A stretch of DNA of 64,000 bases. Origin: Mesorhizobium sp. B2-4-15 (GTDB lineage Bacteria; Pseudomonadota; Alphaproteobacteria; Rhizobiales; Rhizobiaceae). Location of the stretch: positions 1-64,000 of the forward strand of contig NZ_VFUZ01000014.1 of assembly GCF_006658505.1 (NCBI RefSeq), read 5' to 3'. The notes below the pieces were generated by a model. It had not been told where the DNA came from, ran no database searches, and worked only from the letters and a program-made list of their open reading frames with translations. Position 1 is the first letter of the stretch; each line of letters begins with the position of its first letter. This document shows, piece after piece, positions 8,983-18,657 of the stretch. Both the position numbers and the translations under genes were made by a program.

Positions 8983-9335
8983 AATATGTCTGTCTGGTCT
9001 ATGGTGAGGAAAAGGACCTCCATGCGCTGACCCCGGAGCGTGGGGCCAAGCTGAACGCCGATTCGCTCGCCTATGACAGGTCCCTGGACCAGGAGGGCAA
9101 GCTGATCGTCGCGCAGGCACTGCAATCGGTGCAGACCGCCACAACCGTGCGCCGCCGCAAGGGCAAGAGGCTGGTCACTGACGGACCATTCGCTGAAACC
9201 AAGGAACAATTGCTCGGCTTCGTCATGGTCGAGGCCGACAATCTCGATGAAGCGCTGGACATCGCCGCCGGGATTCCGTTGGCGGAGATCGGTACGATCG
9301 AGGTGCGGGCGATCTACGATGTACCGGGATCATAG
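8979..9335 (+). CDS. YciI/DGPF-domain protein
   Basis: A 118-residue protein of the YCII-related (DGPF) family: MKYVCLVYGEE at the start, LVTDGPFAETKEQLLGFVMVEA in the middle, and IAAGIPLAEIGTIEVRAI at the end. These ferredoxin-like-fold proteins are often found beside ECF sigma factors, but none is adjacent here, and the biochemical role is unknown. The ribosome site is GGAGCCGGAA. The gene overlaps the small putative ORF upstream. Confidence 0.9.
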   Translation: MKYVCLVYGEEKDLHALTPERGAKLNADSLAYDRSLDQEGKLIVAQALQSVQTATTVRRRKGKRLVTDGPFAETKEQLLGFVMVEADNLDEALDIAAGIPLAEIGTIEVRAIYDVPGS

Positions 9336-9534
9336 AAGATGCCGGATGCTGATGGGACAGCACCCCCTGTGTCCTGCCGTCCGCAGAGTTTGGGAAGGAA
9401 CTCGGTGAACCGGTCTTGAGCCCTGACGCCACTGCCAGCGCGGGCACGAAATTTCTTCCCCTGACGCAACTCTTGCGTGTTGAAGCAACGCGACACTTCT
9501 CCTAATCGTCGCCAGGATTTTGGGGGATTTCGGC

Positions 9535-9622
9535 ATGCCTTTCCTGATTGCTATCCTTGGCGTGCTGGGAGCGGCGGCATTCTGGTATTACCGGATGAAG
9601 GCCATGAACGACGCCGCGCATG
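9535..9622 (+). pseudogene. N-terminal piece of the frameshifted TerB-like gene
   Basis: From ATG 9535 the frame reads MPFLIAILGVLGAAAFWYYR, a transmembrane segment, then MKAMNDAAHA. Coding sense then moves to another frame near 9615-9625, where the basic RRKKLRKQ stretch of 9620-10036 begins. The two parts look like one original gene of about 167 codons split by a small insertion or deletion. Confidence 0.5.
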
Positions 9623-10036
9623 CAAGGCAACATCCGGCGCAAGAAGCTGCGCAAGCAGGCGGCGCTGTCGCCGCTGACGGCGATCGACGATCCAGTAGTG
9701 GCCGCCGCGACGCTGATCACATCGATCGTCTCCGAGAACGGGCCTGTCCTGCCGCAGCGCGAGGCCGTCATCCGCGAAGTCATCTCCGGCATTGCCGACA
9801 AGAAGAAGACAGACGAAGCGGTGATATACGCCAAATGGGCGGCGTCACAGATCGACGACGCCACACTCGTCATCGACAAGCTGGCGCCGTTCCTGCGCGG
9901 TCGTCTCGACCCGAACGAACGGGAAGACCTGCTCAGGATGCTGAACCGCGTCGCCCAGGGCGGCGGGCAAAGCGTCAAGGTCGCCGACCAGCGAATGTTG
10001 AGGTTGCGGCAGAAGCTTGGGTTCGAGGTGAACTGA
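9620..10036 (+). CDS. TerB-like protein, C-terminal part of a frameshifted gene
   Basis: A 138-residue frame from an ATG that lies within the broken gene. After basic residues it reads LSPLTAIDDPVVAAATLITSI, an all-helical segment resembling TerB/DjlA-type domains, and ends with RMLRLRQKLGFEVN. The original protein probably had the membrane helix encoded from 9535. As it stands, the product would be cytosolic or not made, since no ribosome site precedes 9620. Function is unknown; the TerB assignment is tentative. Confidence 0.6.
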   Translation: MQGNIRRKKLRKQAALSPLTAIDDPVVAAATLITSIVSENGPVLPQREAVIREVISGIADKKKTDEAVIYAKWAASQIDDATLVIDKLAPFLRGRLDPNEREDLLRMLNRVAQGGGQSVKVADQRMLRLRQKLGFEVN

Positions 10037-10067
10037 GGGCCCGCCTTTACCTATAAGCAAGGTCACG

Positions 10068-10126
10068 GAACGGATCCTCGGGTCTGCACGCCCGCTTCGC
10101 TCCCGCTCCGCCCGTGGATGACGACG
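10068..10126. repeat. Short imperfect palindromic intergenic repeat
   Basis: GGATCCTCGGGT and, 25-30 bases on, GCCCGTGGATGACG form an imperfect inverted repeat with a central GCTTCGCTCCCGC run. The shape is that of a dispersed intergenic repeat, between the convergent TerB-like and ubiH-like genes. It is a single copy here. Confidence 0.4.
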
Positions 10127-10156
10127 TCGTGTAGGCCTCGGCCAATTGCCAGGCGA

Positions 10157-11416
10157 TCAGATCGGCTCGCCTCGCAACAGCCTCGGCGTATTAACCGACA
10201 GTCCCGATGCCTGGCGGATGAAAAACTCCTTCAGGCGCGGCATGCGCTCGACCAGGCCGAGGCCGATGTCGCGGACAGTGCGCAGCGGGGTGATGTCGTT
10301 GGAAAACAGCCGGTTCAGCACATCTGTCGTGACGCCCATCTGCACCGTATCGAAACGGCGCCACTGCTGATAGCGCTCCAGAACGTCGAGCGCGCCGATG
10401 TCCTGGCCGAGCCGGTCCGCCTCGACGATCACTTCGGCAAGTGCCGCCACGTCCTTGAAGCCCAGGTTCAGGCCCTGGCCGGCGATCGGGTGGATGCCAT
10501 GGGCGGCGTCGCCGGCGAGCGCGATGCGGGGCGCTACGAAGGCGCGCGCAAGCGTGAGGCCGAGCGGCCAGGCGCGCGGCTTGTCGGCAACGCGGATTTC
10601 TCCGAGCTTCAGACCAAAACGCCGTTCGAGCTCATGCTCGAAGACGAGATCGTCACCGGACACCAGCGCCTCGGCATCGGCGGTGCGCTCGACCCAGACG
10701 ATCGACGAGCGGTTGGTGCCGTCCTCGTCAGGCTTGAGCGGCAGCGTGGCAAAAGGGCCGGCAGGCAGGAAATGCTCTTCGGCGCGGCCATGGTGCGGGC
10801 GCTCATGCGCCACGGTGCAGACGATGCCGGACTGGCCGTATTCCCACTTCACCGTCTTGATGCCGGCCATGTCGCGCAGCTTCGAATTGACACCGTCGAC
10901 GGCAACAAGCAGCCGCGCCGCCAGCGTGGCGCCATCGGCGAGATGCACTGATATGCCGGTGCCGTTGGTTTCGAAGCCTTGCACCGCGACGCCTTCGATG
11001 ATGTCGATGCCGAGCTTTTCGGCCCTGCGGCGCAAGGCGCCGTTCAAAACCTTGTTGGCCACCATATGCGCGAAGGGCTCGCCCGGCGCGACCTCGCCGC
11101 CGAAGGTCAGGAACACCGGGCGCACCGGATCGGAACTGCGCGAATCGGTGATGATCATCTCGGTGATCGCCTGCGCCTGAGGTGCGATCTCGGCCCACAC
11201 GCCAAGCTGGTCGAGCATGCGGCAGGCAGCCGCGGCAATGGCCGAGGCGCGGCCATCCCTTTGCCAGGCGCCGGCGGGTGCGGCATCGACCAGCGCCACG
11301 GCAAGGCCCGGTCGCGCTTGTTTCAGCGAGACAGCGCTGGCCAGCCCGACATAGCCGGCGCCGGCGACGAGAACATCGAGCCGGGATCTGGTCTTGGCGT
11401 CCGCCTTGCGTTCCAT
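10157..11416 (-). CDS. FAD-dependent UbiH/UbiF/COQ6-family monooxygenase
   Basis: A 419-residue flavoprotein hydroxylase. The start at 11416 follows AAGGAG. GAGYVG (19-24) binds the FAD ADP moiety, VDAAPAGAWQRDGRASAI is the typical strand-two region, and GDAAHGIHPIAGQGLN (about 301-316) is the second FAD motif of ubiquinone hydroxylases. It most likely hydroxylates a ubiquinone precursor ring at the membrane face; which position (C5, C6 or C1) cannot be told, so I give no symbol. It is divergent from tesB with about 97 bases between. Confidence 0.88.
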   Translation of the reverse strand: MERKADAKTRSRLDVLVAGAGYVGLASAVSLKQARPGLAVALVDAAPAGAWQRDGRASAIAAAACRMLDQLGVWAEIAPQAQAITEMIITDSRSSDPVRPVFLTFGGEVAPGEPFAHMVANKVLNGALRRRAEKLGIDIIEGVAVQGFETNGTGISVHLADGATLAARLLVAVDGVNSKLRDMAGIKTVKWEYGQSGIVCTVAHERPHHGRAEEHFLPAGPFATLPLKPDEDGTNRSSIVWVERTADAEALVSGDDLVFEHELERRFGLKLGEIRVADKPRAWPLGLTLARAFVAPRIALAGDAAHGIHPIAGQGLNLGFKDVAALAEVIVEADRLGQDIGALDVLERYQQWRRFDTVQMGVTTDVLNRLFSNDITPLRTVRDIGLGLVERMPRLKEFFIRQASGLSVNTPRLLRGEPI

Positions 11417-11513
11417 TGTCTTGGCTCCTTGCGCGCGCCCGGGCCTGCGCCCTTGACGGCTCGTTCTTCCTGTCGGAAACCGCCATAGCAATTTTGAGGC
11501 GAGGTCACAAAAC

Positions 11514-12374
11514 ATGACGGCGGCCATGGACGAGCTTCTGCGCATTCTCGACCTCGAGAGGCTGGAACACAATCTGTATCGTGGTCGCAGCCCCCAGGTG
11601 GAGTGGCAGCGCGTCTTCGGCGGCCAGACGATCGCCCAGGCCCTGGTGGCGGCGCAGCGGACCGTGGAGCCCGATCGCTTCGTGCATTCACTGCACGGCT
11701 ATTTCATGCGGCCGGGCGACATCAAGGTGCCGATCATCTACGAGGTCGACCGCATTCGCGACGGCGGCTCCTTCACCACGCGCCGCGTGCTTGCGATCCA
11801 GCACGGACAGGCGATCTTTTCGCTGGAAGCCTCGTTCCAGGTCGACGAGAAGGGACTGGAGCATCAATTCGCGCTGCCCGACGACGTGCCGTCCCCGGAA
11901 GGACTGAAGACGCAGCGCCAGCTGCTCGAAACGGCCGACCGGGTGCCGGAAGCCGTTCGACGGTTCTGGGCACGGGAGCGGCCGCTCGAGCTGCGGCCGG
12001 TCAACCTCGAACACTATGAGAGCCGCGACAAGCTGCCGCCCCGGCAGAATGTCTGGATCCGGCTAGCCGGACCGGTTCCCGACGACCGCGCGCTGCAATC
12101 GGTGCTGCTCGCCTATCTCTCGGACATGACGCTGCTCGATACCTCGACCTTCGCGCATGGGCGCGGGCTGTTCGATCCCGACATCCAGGCGGCGAGCCTC
12201 GACCATTCGATGTGGTTCCACCGGCCGCATTCGCTCGACGGGTGGCTGCTCTATGCGCAGGACAGCCCGTCGAGCTCGGGATCGCGCGGCTTCAGCCGCG
12301 GCATGCTCTATGCGCGCGACGGCACGCTGATTGCCTCGATGGCCCAGGAAGGTTTGATCCGGCTCAAGCGTTGA
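11514..12374 (+). CDS. tesB: Acyl-CoA thioesterase II
   Basis: A 286-residue double-hotdog thioesterase hydrolysing medium- and long-chain acyl-CoAs. YRGRSPQVEWQRVFGGQTIAQAL and HSLHGYFMRPGD are family signatures of the first hotdog. YLSDMTLLDT carries the catalytic Asp of the second, and SLDHSMWFHRP follows. The length equals E. coli TesB. An alternative ATG four codons downstream (11526) is possible. Expression is likely independent of the divergent hydroxylase. Confidence 0.94.
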   Translation: MTAAMDELLRILDLERLEHNLYRGRSPQVEWQRVFGGQTIAQALVAAQRTVEPDRFVHSLHGYFMRPGDIKVPIIYEVDRIRDGGSFTTRRVLAIQHGQAIFSLEASFQVDEKGLEHQFALPDDVPSPEGLKTQRQLLETADRVPEAVRRFWARERPLELRPVNLEHYESRDKLPPRQNVWIRLAGPVPDDRALQSVLLAYLSDMTLLDTSTFAHGRGLFDPDIQAASLDHSMWFHRPHSLDGWLLYAQDSPSSSGSRGFSRGMLYARDGTLIASMAQEGLIRLKR

Positions 12375-12511
12375 TCAGAAGCCGGCGAAATAGGCATTTC
12401 CAAAAAATTGCATAAATTTTAAGCATGCGGCATGCCGCGTGCTCCGGCACCTGCTGGCTGCGGCCCATCCATTTCCTTTGTTTACAACAGGTTAACATGC
12501 TGCTTCGGCAC

Positions 12512-12528
12512 TTGGCACGGAGCTTGAA
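12512..12528 (+). promoter_or_regulatory. Sigma-54 promoter of glnK-amtB
   Basis: TTGGCACGGAGCTTGAA matches the -24/-12 consensus YTGGCACG-N4-TTGCW at all but one key base (A for C in the -12 box), about 84 bases before glnK. NtrC-activated sigma-54 promoters are the rule for glnK-amtB in proteobacteria, so position and function agree. I did not find clear paired NtrC sites. Confidence 0.8.
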
Positions 12529-12611
12529 TCCTTGGGGGCGCTTCTCCGGCTCCTCGGGATCGGTGCAGTCGTGCAAACGCGGGGGACCGCAACAGCAAAG
12601 GGTGAAACCTT

Positions 12612-12950
12612 ATGAAAATCGTGATGGCAATCATCAAGCCGTTCAAGCTGGACGAGGTGCGCGAAGCGCTTACCGCCGTCGGCATCCAGGGCCTGACCGT
12701 CACCGAAGTCAAAGGCTACGGGCGTCAGAAGGGGCATACGGAAATCTATCGCGGGGCGGAATACGCGGTCAGCTTCCTGCCGAAGATCAAGATCGAGGTC
12801 GCGGTCAGCGCCGACATGGCCGACAAGGCCGTCGAGGCCATCACCGCAGCCGCCAAGACCGGCCAGATCGGCGACGGCAAAATCTTTGTTTTCGGCATCG
12901 ACCAGGCGGTACGCATCCGCACCGGCGAAACAGACAGCGACGCACTTTAA
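12612..12950 (+). CDS. glnK: Nitrogen regulatory protein P-II (GlnK type)
   Basis: A 112-residue PII signalling protein sensing 2-oxoglutarate, ATP/ADP and, through uridylylation, glutamine. The T-loop GYGRQKGHTEIYRGAEYAV holds the uridylylation site Tyr51. KTGQIGDGKIFV and IRTGETDSDAL are the PROSITE-type C-terminal signature. Its place 31 bases before amtB, behind a sigma-54 promoter, argues for GlnK rather than GlnB. It would bind and close AmtB when nitrogen is sufficient. Confidence 0.96.
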   Translation: MKIVMAIIKPFKLDEVREALTAVGIQGLTVTEVKGYGRQKGHTEIYRGAEYAVSFLPKIKIEVAVSADMADKAVEAITAAAKTGQIGDGKIFVFGIDQAVRIRTGETDSDAL

Positions 12951-12981
12951 GCGGCGGACACGTATTCCAATGGAGAGTTCA

Positions 12982-14337
12982 ATGAACATGCCTTCCACCT
13001 TGAAGAAGACGGGACGCGCCGCCCTTTTGGGCTCGCTCGCTCTCGCAGCATTGGGCACGGTCGCCGCCTTCGCGCAGGAAGCCGCCCCCGCCGCCGCGGC
13101 GGCCACGCCGGCCGCCGCCCCGACCCCGGTGCTCGACACCGGCAACACCGCCTGGATGCTGACCTCGACGGCGCTGGTGCTGATGATGACCATTCCGGGC
13201 CTGGCGCTGTTCTACGGCGGCATGGTGCGCAAGAAGAACGTGCTCGCCACGATCATGCAAAGCTTCGCCGTCACCTGCCTGGTGACGGTGCTTTGGTTCA
13301 TGTTCGGCTACTCGCTGGCCTTCTCCGACGGTGGCGGCATGAATGCCTATCTCGGCGGTTTCTCGAAGTTCTTCCATCACGGCATCACCACCGCGACGCT
13401 GTGGGCGCCGGGTGTGGCCAACATCCCCGAATTCGTCTTCTCGATGTTTCAGATGACGTTCGCCATCATCACGCCGGCGCTGATCGCCGGCGCCTTCGCC
13501 GAGCGCATGAAGTTCTCGGCGTTGCTGATCTTCATGGCGCTGTGGCTGGTGTTCGTCTACGCGCCGATCGCGCATTGGGTGTGGGGCGGCGGCTTCCTTG
13601 GCACGGCGGGCGTGCTCGACTTTGCCGGCGGCACGGTGGTCCACATCAACGCCGGTGTCGCGGGCCTGGTCTGCGCACTGGTGCTCGGCAAGCGTGAAGG
13701 CTACGGCACCACCAACATGGCGCCGCACAATCTGGTCTATTCGGTGATCGGCGCTTCACTGCTGTGGGTGGGCTGGTTCGGCTTCAACGCCGGCTCGGAA
13801 CTGGCGGCGGACGGGCTTGCCGGTGCGGCCATGATGAACACGCAGGTCGCGACCGCGGCGGCGGCGCTTGCCTGGATGTTCGCCGAATGGATCATCGCCA
13901 AGAAGCCATCGGTGCTCGGCATCGTCTCGGGTGCCGTCGCCGGCCTCGTCGCGGTGACGCCCGCTTCCGGCTTCGTCAACCCGACGGGCGCCTTCATCGT
14001 CGGCATCGTCGCAGGCGTCGTCTGCTACATCTCGGCGGTCAAGGTGAAGCATATGTTCGGCTATGACGACTCGCTCGACGCCTTCGGCGTGCATGGCGTT
14101 GGCGGTATCGTGGGTGCGCTGCTCACCGGCGCGCTCGCCGATCCGGCCATCAACGCGCTCGGCAAGGGCGCGTCGGTCGCCACCCAACTCTATGGCATCG
14201 TCTTCACCATTCTGTGGACGGCGGTCGTCACCTTCGTGATCCTCTACATCGTCAAGGCGCTCGTCGGCCTGCGTCCATCGAGCCAGGAAGAAGTCGAAGG
14301 CCTCGACGTCACCCAGCACGGCGAAGTGGTGCCGTAA
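12982..14337 (+). CDS. amtB: Ammonium transporter
   Basis: A 451-residue protein from ATG 12982, chosen because GGAGAG lies five bases before it; ATG 12970 in the same frame is the alternative. A signal peptide ending AFA-QE precedes an Ala/Pro linker and eleven transmembrane helices. PGLALFYGGMVRKKN is the Amt signature. GGTVVHINAGVAG and DAFGVHGVGG contain the twin pore histidines. It imports ammonium under nitrogen limitation and is gated by GlnK. Terminator-like hairpins follow. Confidence 0.95.
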   Translation: MNMPSTLKKTGRAALLGSLALAALGTVAAFAQEAAPAAAAATPAAAPTPVLDTGNTAWMLTSTALVLMMTIPGLALFYGGMVRKKNVLATIMQSFAVTCLVTVLWFMFGYSLAFSDGGGMNAYLGGFSKFFHHGITTATLWAPGVANIPEFVFSMFQMTFAIITPALIAGAFAERMKFSALLIFMALWLVFVYAPIAHWVWGGGFLGTAGVLDFAGGTVVHINAGVAGLVCALVLGKREGYGTTNMAPHNLVYSVIGASLLWVGWFGFNAGSELAADGLAGAAMMNTQVATAAAALAWMFAEWIIAKKPSVLGIVSGAVAGLVAVTPASGFVNPTGAFIVGIVAGVVCYISAVKVKHMFGYDDSLDAFGVHGVGGIVGALLTGALADPAINALGKGASVATQLYGIVFTILWTAVVTFVILYIVKALVGLRPSSQEEVEGLDVTQHGEVVP

Positions 14338-14661
14338 GGCCACCCTCGCCAAAGGGCCGGCGGATCCTCCTCCCGCCGGCCCATATCTCCGCGCATTTCC
14401 GGGCGATGAAGCGCTGCATGCGTTTCCCGGAATTGCTTGAAAAGAATCCCGTCGTGACGCTCCCGCAAGGAGCTCACGCCTTGAGGCCCGGATCGCATCC
14501 GGGCCTCCTTTTTGAGAAATTCGTTCCGGCCGCGCCTGGATTCGCGCAATCACGTTGGCGTGAGAAAGATTTTTGAAAGAAACATCCACTGCTTTGGCCC
14601 GAACTGTGGAGGCGATCGTCGTCCTGGCGTTCGTCTGTACAACGCAGGGAAGGAATTTTTC
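14338..14661. other. Gap downstream of amtB
   Basis: This 324-base gap has a GC-rich hairpin (GGGCCGGCGG / CCGCCGGCCC, about 14353-14382) just after amtB, a strong terminator at 14483-14513, and then the leader and GGGAAGGAA ribosome site of the next small gene. I see no coding sequence. Confidence 0.6.
14483..14513 (+). terminator. Rho-independent terminator downstream of amtB
   Basis: GAGGCCCGGAT (14483-14493) pairs perfectly with ATCCGGGCCTC (14497-14507) over a three-base loop, followed by CTTTTTG. An 11-bp GC-rich stem with a T run is a classic intrinsic terminator for glnK-amtB. Confidence 0.85.
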
Positions 14662-14943
14662 ATGAACCTCAAGAATATCTGCCTCGGGGCACTGGCGCTT
14701 TCCATGATCAGCGGCGTGGCTTTGGCTGGCGGCGCTCTCGACAGCCCAGTCGACATGTCGCCTTTCTTTACCGATTCCAGCATGAAAACCATGAAGCCCA
14801 TGGAAGAATTCAAGGCGGCCTTCATGGCCATGCCGAAGGAAAAGCAGGACGCCATGATGAAGGAGTGCAACGACGCGGCGATGAGCAAGCCGCATGCCGA
14901 GTTCTGCGCCAATGTGCGCGCCCTTGGCGGCGCCAGCAAGTAA
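14662..14943 (+). CDS. Small exported protein of unknown function
   Basis: A 93-residue protein with a clear signal peptide (MNLKNICLGALALSMISGVALA, cleavage after ALA). The mature part of about 71 residues has Met-rich MKTMKPMEEFKAAFMAMP and two cysteines (ECND, EFCAN) that could form a disulfide in the periplasm. GGGAAGGAA is a good ribosome site. I recognise no named family. It is between amtB and ftsK and seems to be transcribed alone. Confidence 0.75.
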   Translation: MNLKNICLGALALSMISGVALAGGALDSPVDMSPFFTDSSMKTMKPMEEFKAAFMAMPKEKQDAMMKECNDAAMSKPHAEFCANVRALGGASK

Positions 14944-15150
14944 CGCGCTGCCTGATCCACCCGATCGGATGGCGGGCCAGGGCGCCCGCCATTTTCTGGG
15001 TGCTGGGCCCAGAAGTTCTCTGTAGCAGAGGGGTAACCATCGGCGGCCTTATAGTTAATGCGCCCTTAACCTTCCCACGCATAGTCTGGTCCTCGAATCT
15101 GCCGGAGTGCGTCATGCGCTCGGGCCAGGCAATCACTGACGGGGAAGAGC

Positions 15151-17808
15151 ATGCGTTCAGGGGCTTCAGCACCGCTCGCGCTGACCGATACGGGGCACGG
15201 CATCCACGCTTTCGCGCGGCGCCAGGTCGGCCGGCTTGTCGGCGCCGGCCTGTTCCTGGCTGTGGCCTTCGGGGTCGCCAGCCTCGCCACCTGGAATGTT
15301 GCCGATCCAAGCTTCTCGCACGCCACGAACAACACCGTCACCAACGCCATGGGCTATGCCGGCGCGGTGTTCTCCGACCTTGCCATGCAGTTCTTTGGCC
15401 TCGCCGCGGTTGCGGCGCTGGTCCCGGCGGTGATCTGGGGATACCTCTTGTTTTCGGCGCGCGGTGTCGACAGGCTGCCCAAGCGCGGGCTGTTCTGGTT
15501 CGGTTTCGCGCTGCTCGCCGCCGCGATCGCCGGCTGCATCGTTCCACCCAAGACCTGGCCGCTGCCCACCGGCCTCGGCGGCGTGTTCGGCGACATGGTG
15601 CTCAAGATCCCCGGCGTTCTTATCGGCGGTTATCCGACCGGGCTGATCGCCAGCGTGCTCGCCGTGTTGCTGGCAGCGCCGGCGCTCTGGCTGTTCGCCT
15701 ATGGCTCGGCGCTGATCGGGCGCAAGAACGGCTTTGCCGTCATGGAGGAGCCGGCGGCCGCCGATCCGCGCGAGGATGAGCTTCTGTTCGACAATGACGA
15801 GGATGAAGGCGACGAGGGCATACTGGCGCTCGGCGCCATCACCCATTGGTGGCTTTCATTCCGCGCGTGGATGCACCGGCGCGCGATGCGCCGGAGGCAG
15901 GAGCGGGACGAATACGAGCCTGAGATGCAGCCGCGCGCCAGCGCCTGGCGCCGCGCCGCCGAACGGGTCGAATCGGCCGAGTTCGCCGAGCAGCGGATGA
16001 GCCAGGATGGCCGCGCCCGCGTCGAGCCCGAATTCTTCGCCGCCATGGTCAACGACCGCAGCGTTTCCGTCGATCCGGACGATGATGACGTCTTCGGCCG
16101 CGGCGAAGACATGGATTTCGACGACGAGCCTGTCGCCCGGCGCGGTGCGGCCCCCACGGCCAAGGTGCAGCAGTTCCGTTCCGATGCCGCCACCCGCGTC
16201 GAGGCGCCGGCGCCACGCCCGGCGCCCGGCGCCCGCGTCCAGCGTGAGGCGCAGACCTCGCTGATCGGCTCGGACAGGTTCGAGATGCCGTCGCTGCATT
16301 TCCTGTCGGAACCGAAGAACGTGGCGCGCGACCCGAGCCTGTCCAAGGATGCGCTGGAACAGAATGCGCGGCTGCTCGAAGGCGTGCTGGAGGATTTCGG
16401 CGTCAAGGGCGAGATCATTGCCGTTCGCCCGGGCCCGGTCGTCACCCTCTACGAGCTCGAACCCGCGCCCGGCATCAAATCGTCGCGCGTCATCGGCCTC
16501 TCCGACGACATCGCCCGCTCGATGAGCGCGATCGCCTGCCGCGTCGCTGTCGTGCCCGGCCGCAACGCCATCGGCATCGAACTGCCGAACGCCAAGCGCG
16601 AGACGGTCTACTTGCGCGAGATCATGGCCAGCCGCGATTTCGAGACGACCAAGGCCAAGCTGGCTCTGGCGCTGGGCAAGACCATCAATGGCGAGGCGGT
16701 CATCGTCGATATCGCCAAGATGCCGCATGTGCTGGTCGCCGGCACCACCGGCTCGGGCAAGTCGGTTGCCATCAACACCATGATCCTGTCGCTGCTCTAC
16801 CGGCTCACCCCGCAGGAATGCCGGCTGATCATGATCGATCCGAAGATGCTCGAACTCTCCGTCTATGACGGCATCCCGCATCTTCTGACGCCCGTCGTCA
16901 CCGATCCCAAGAAGGCGGTGGTGGCGCTGAAATGGACCGTGCGGGAGATGGAGGACCGCTACCGCAAGATGTCCAAGGTCGGCGTGCGCAACATCGACGG
17001 TTTTAACGCACGCGTCAGCCAAGCCGAGAAGAAGGGCGAGAAGATTTCACGCACGGTGCAGACCGGCTTCGACCGCCAGACCGGCGAGGCGATCTACGAG
17101 ACGGAGGATCTCGATCTCGAGCCGATGCCCTATATCGTCGTCATCATCGACGAAATGGCCGACCTGATGATGGTCGCCGGCAAGGACATCGAGGGCGCGG
17201 TGCAGCGCCTGGCGCAGATGGCGCGTGCCGCCGGCATCCACGTCATCATGGCCACGCAACGCCCCTCGGTCGACGTCATCACCGGCACCATCAAGGCCAA
17301 TTTCCCGACCCGCATCTCCTTCCAGGTGACGTCGAAGATCGACAGCCGCACCATTCTTGGCGAGCAGGGCGCCGAGCAGCTGCTCGGCATGGGCGACATG
17401 CTCTACATGGCCGGCGGCGGCCGCATCCAGCGCGTGCACGGACCCTTCGTCTCCGACGACGAGGTCGAGAAGATCGTCGGGCACCTGAAGCTGCAGGGCG
17501 TGCCGGAATATCTCGACGCCATCACGGAGGACGACGGCGAAGATGACGACGAGTCGTCCGGCAAGGGCGGTTCCGGCGGCGGGGGCGGCGGCAATTTCGA
17601 GGATTCCGACGATCCCTACGATCAGGCTGTCGCGGTGGTGTTGCGCGACGGCAAGGCGTCCACCAGCTACATCCAGCGCCGGCTCGGCATCGGCTACAAC
17701 CGCGCCGCCTCGATCATCGAGAAGATGGAGAAGGAAGGCATTGTCGGCCCGGCCAACCACGCGGGAAAACGCGAAATCCTGGTACCGACCGAAGAGGATA
17801 AGTTCTGA
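15151..17808 (+). CDS. ftsK: DNA translocase FtsK
   Basis: An 885-residue septal DNA pump that clears chromosomes from the division plane and activates XerCD at dif. Four transmembrane helices fill residues about 28-190. An acidic, low-complexity linker spans about 195-380. The RecA-like motor has the Walker A motif [10 protein letters not shown] (from about 530) and Walker [14 protein letters not shown]. The C-terminal gamma winged helix (about 815-880, [20 protein letters not shown]) reads KOPS. A Gly-rich hinge with a GGGGG run precedes gamma. It is directly upstream of lolA. Confidence 0.96.
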   Translation: MRSGASAPLALTDTGHGIHAFARRQVGRLVGAGLFLAVAFGVASLATWNVADPSFSHATNNTVTNAMGYAGAVFSDLAMQFFGLAAVAALVPAVIWGYLLFSARGVDRLPKRGLFWFGFALLAAAIAGCIVPPKTWPLPTGLGGVFGDMVLKIPGVLIGGYPTGLIASVLAVLLAAPALWLFAYGSALIGRKNGFAVMEEPAAADPREDELLFDNDEDEGDEGILALGAITHWWLSFRAWMHRRAMRRRQERDEYEPEMQPRASAWRRAAERVESAEFAEQRMSQDGRARVEPEFFAAMVNDRSVSVDPDDDDVFGRGEDMDFDDEPVARRGAAPTAKVQQFRSDAATRVEAPAPRPAPGARVQREAQTSLIGSDRFEMPSLHFLSEPKNVARDPSLSKDALEQNARLLEGVLEDFGVKGEIIAVRPGPVVTLYELEPAPGIKSSRVIGLSDDIARSMSAIACRVAVVPGRNAIGIELPNAKRETVYLREIMASRDFETTKAKLALALGKTINGEAVIVDIAKMPHVLVAGTTGSGKSVAINTMILSLLYRLTPQECRLIMIDPKMLELSVYDGIPHLLTPVVTDPKKAVVALKWTVREMEDRYRKMSKVGVRNIDGFNARVSQAEKKGEKISRTVQTGFDRQTGEAIYETEDLDLEPMPYIVVIIDEMADLMMVAGKDIEGAVQRLAQMARAAGIHVIMATQRPSVDVITGTIKANFPTRISFQVTSKIDSRTILGEQGAEQLLGMGDMLYMAGGGRIQRVHGPFVSDDEVEKIVGHLKLQGVPEYLDAITEDDGEDDDESSGKGGSGGGGGGNFEDSDDPYDQAVAVVLRDGKASTSYIQRRLGIGYNRAASIIEKMEKEGIVGPANHAGKREILVPTEEDKF

Positions 17809-17925
17809 CGTAGGGGCCACGGCAACTTTGAACCCTCTGGCGCGTTCAAGCGACTGGGCAGCGTTCGTCCCGCCAAACTTCAGCCCAACTGGGGGTCCAG
17901 GACAGCGATCAAATCAGCCAATCAG

Positions 17926-18621
17926 ATGAGAGTGACCGATATGAAAAATGATCTTTCAGCGCTCAGCGACCTTGCCACGACCCGACGCCGGCTGCTTGGC
18001 CTTGGACTGGTGTTCGCGGGTGCCGCAGCCCTCAATGTGGTGCCTGGATTCGAGTTGCTGGCGTCCGCACAGGCCGCAGTACCGCCGGCCGCGCAGAAAA
18101 TCGCCGACCATTTTTCCGCGGTCAAATCGATGAGCGGCGAATTCGTCCAGTTCGGCCCAAAGGGCGAGCAGACCGGCGGCAAGTTCTTCCTGGAACGGCC
18201 GGGCAAGATCCGCTTCAACTATGATGGGTCGTCCAATTTCCGGGTGATCTCCGACGGCAAGTCGGTGGTCATCCTCAACAAGAAGCTGAACACGTCAGAC
18301 CTTTATCCGCTATCGAAGACGCCGCTGAAGCTGCTGCTCGATGACCGGATCGACCTGTCGGGCGACCGTGTCAAGAGCGTCAAGGAAGAGGACGACCTGA
18401 CCACCATCCAGCTCGCCGACAAGTCGGTGTTCGGCAATGCGCGGATCACCATGATGTTCGACCCGAAAACCTATGACCTGCGCCAGTGGACGATTACCGA
18501 TGCGCAAGGCAAGGACACGACGGTGATGATCTTCAACACCAAGGAAGGGGTCAGTTTCGCCCCCGACACCTTCGCCATCGACTATACGGCGAACCGCGAA
18601 CTGAATACGAAGACCAGGTAA
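17926..18621 (+). CDS. lolA: Outer-membrane lipoprotein carrier LolA-like protein
   Basis: A 231-residue periplasmic carrier. The N-terminus has a twin-arginine-like signal TTRRRLLGLGL (about 22-32) and a cleavage site near AQA-AV (about 50). The LolA fold follows: FSAVKSMSGEFVQFGPKG, GGKFFLERPGKIRFNYD, SDGKSVVILNKKL, and DPKTYDLRQWTITDAQGK. It would shuttle lipoproteins from LolCDE to the outer membrane. The position after ftsK is conserved in many proteobacteria. The start could be five codons later (ATG 17941). Confidence 0.88.
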   Translation: MRVTDMKNDLSALSDLATTRRRLLGLGLVFAGAAALNVVPGFELLASAQAAVPPAAQKIADHFSAVKSMSGEFVQFGPKGEQTGGKFFLERPGKIRFNYDGSSNFRVISDGKSVVILNKKLNTSDLYPLSKTPLKLLLDDRIDLSGDRVKSVKEEDDLTTIQLADKSVFGNARITMMFDPKTYDLRQWTITDAQGKDTTVMIFNTKEGVSFAPDTFAIDYTANRELNTKTR

Positions 18622-18657
18622 TCCGCAATCTCTGCGGAAAGCTTTTGAACGCCGGCG

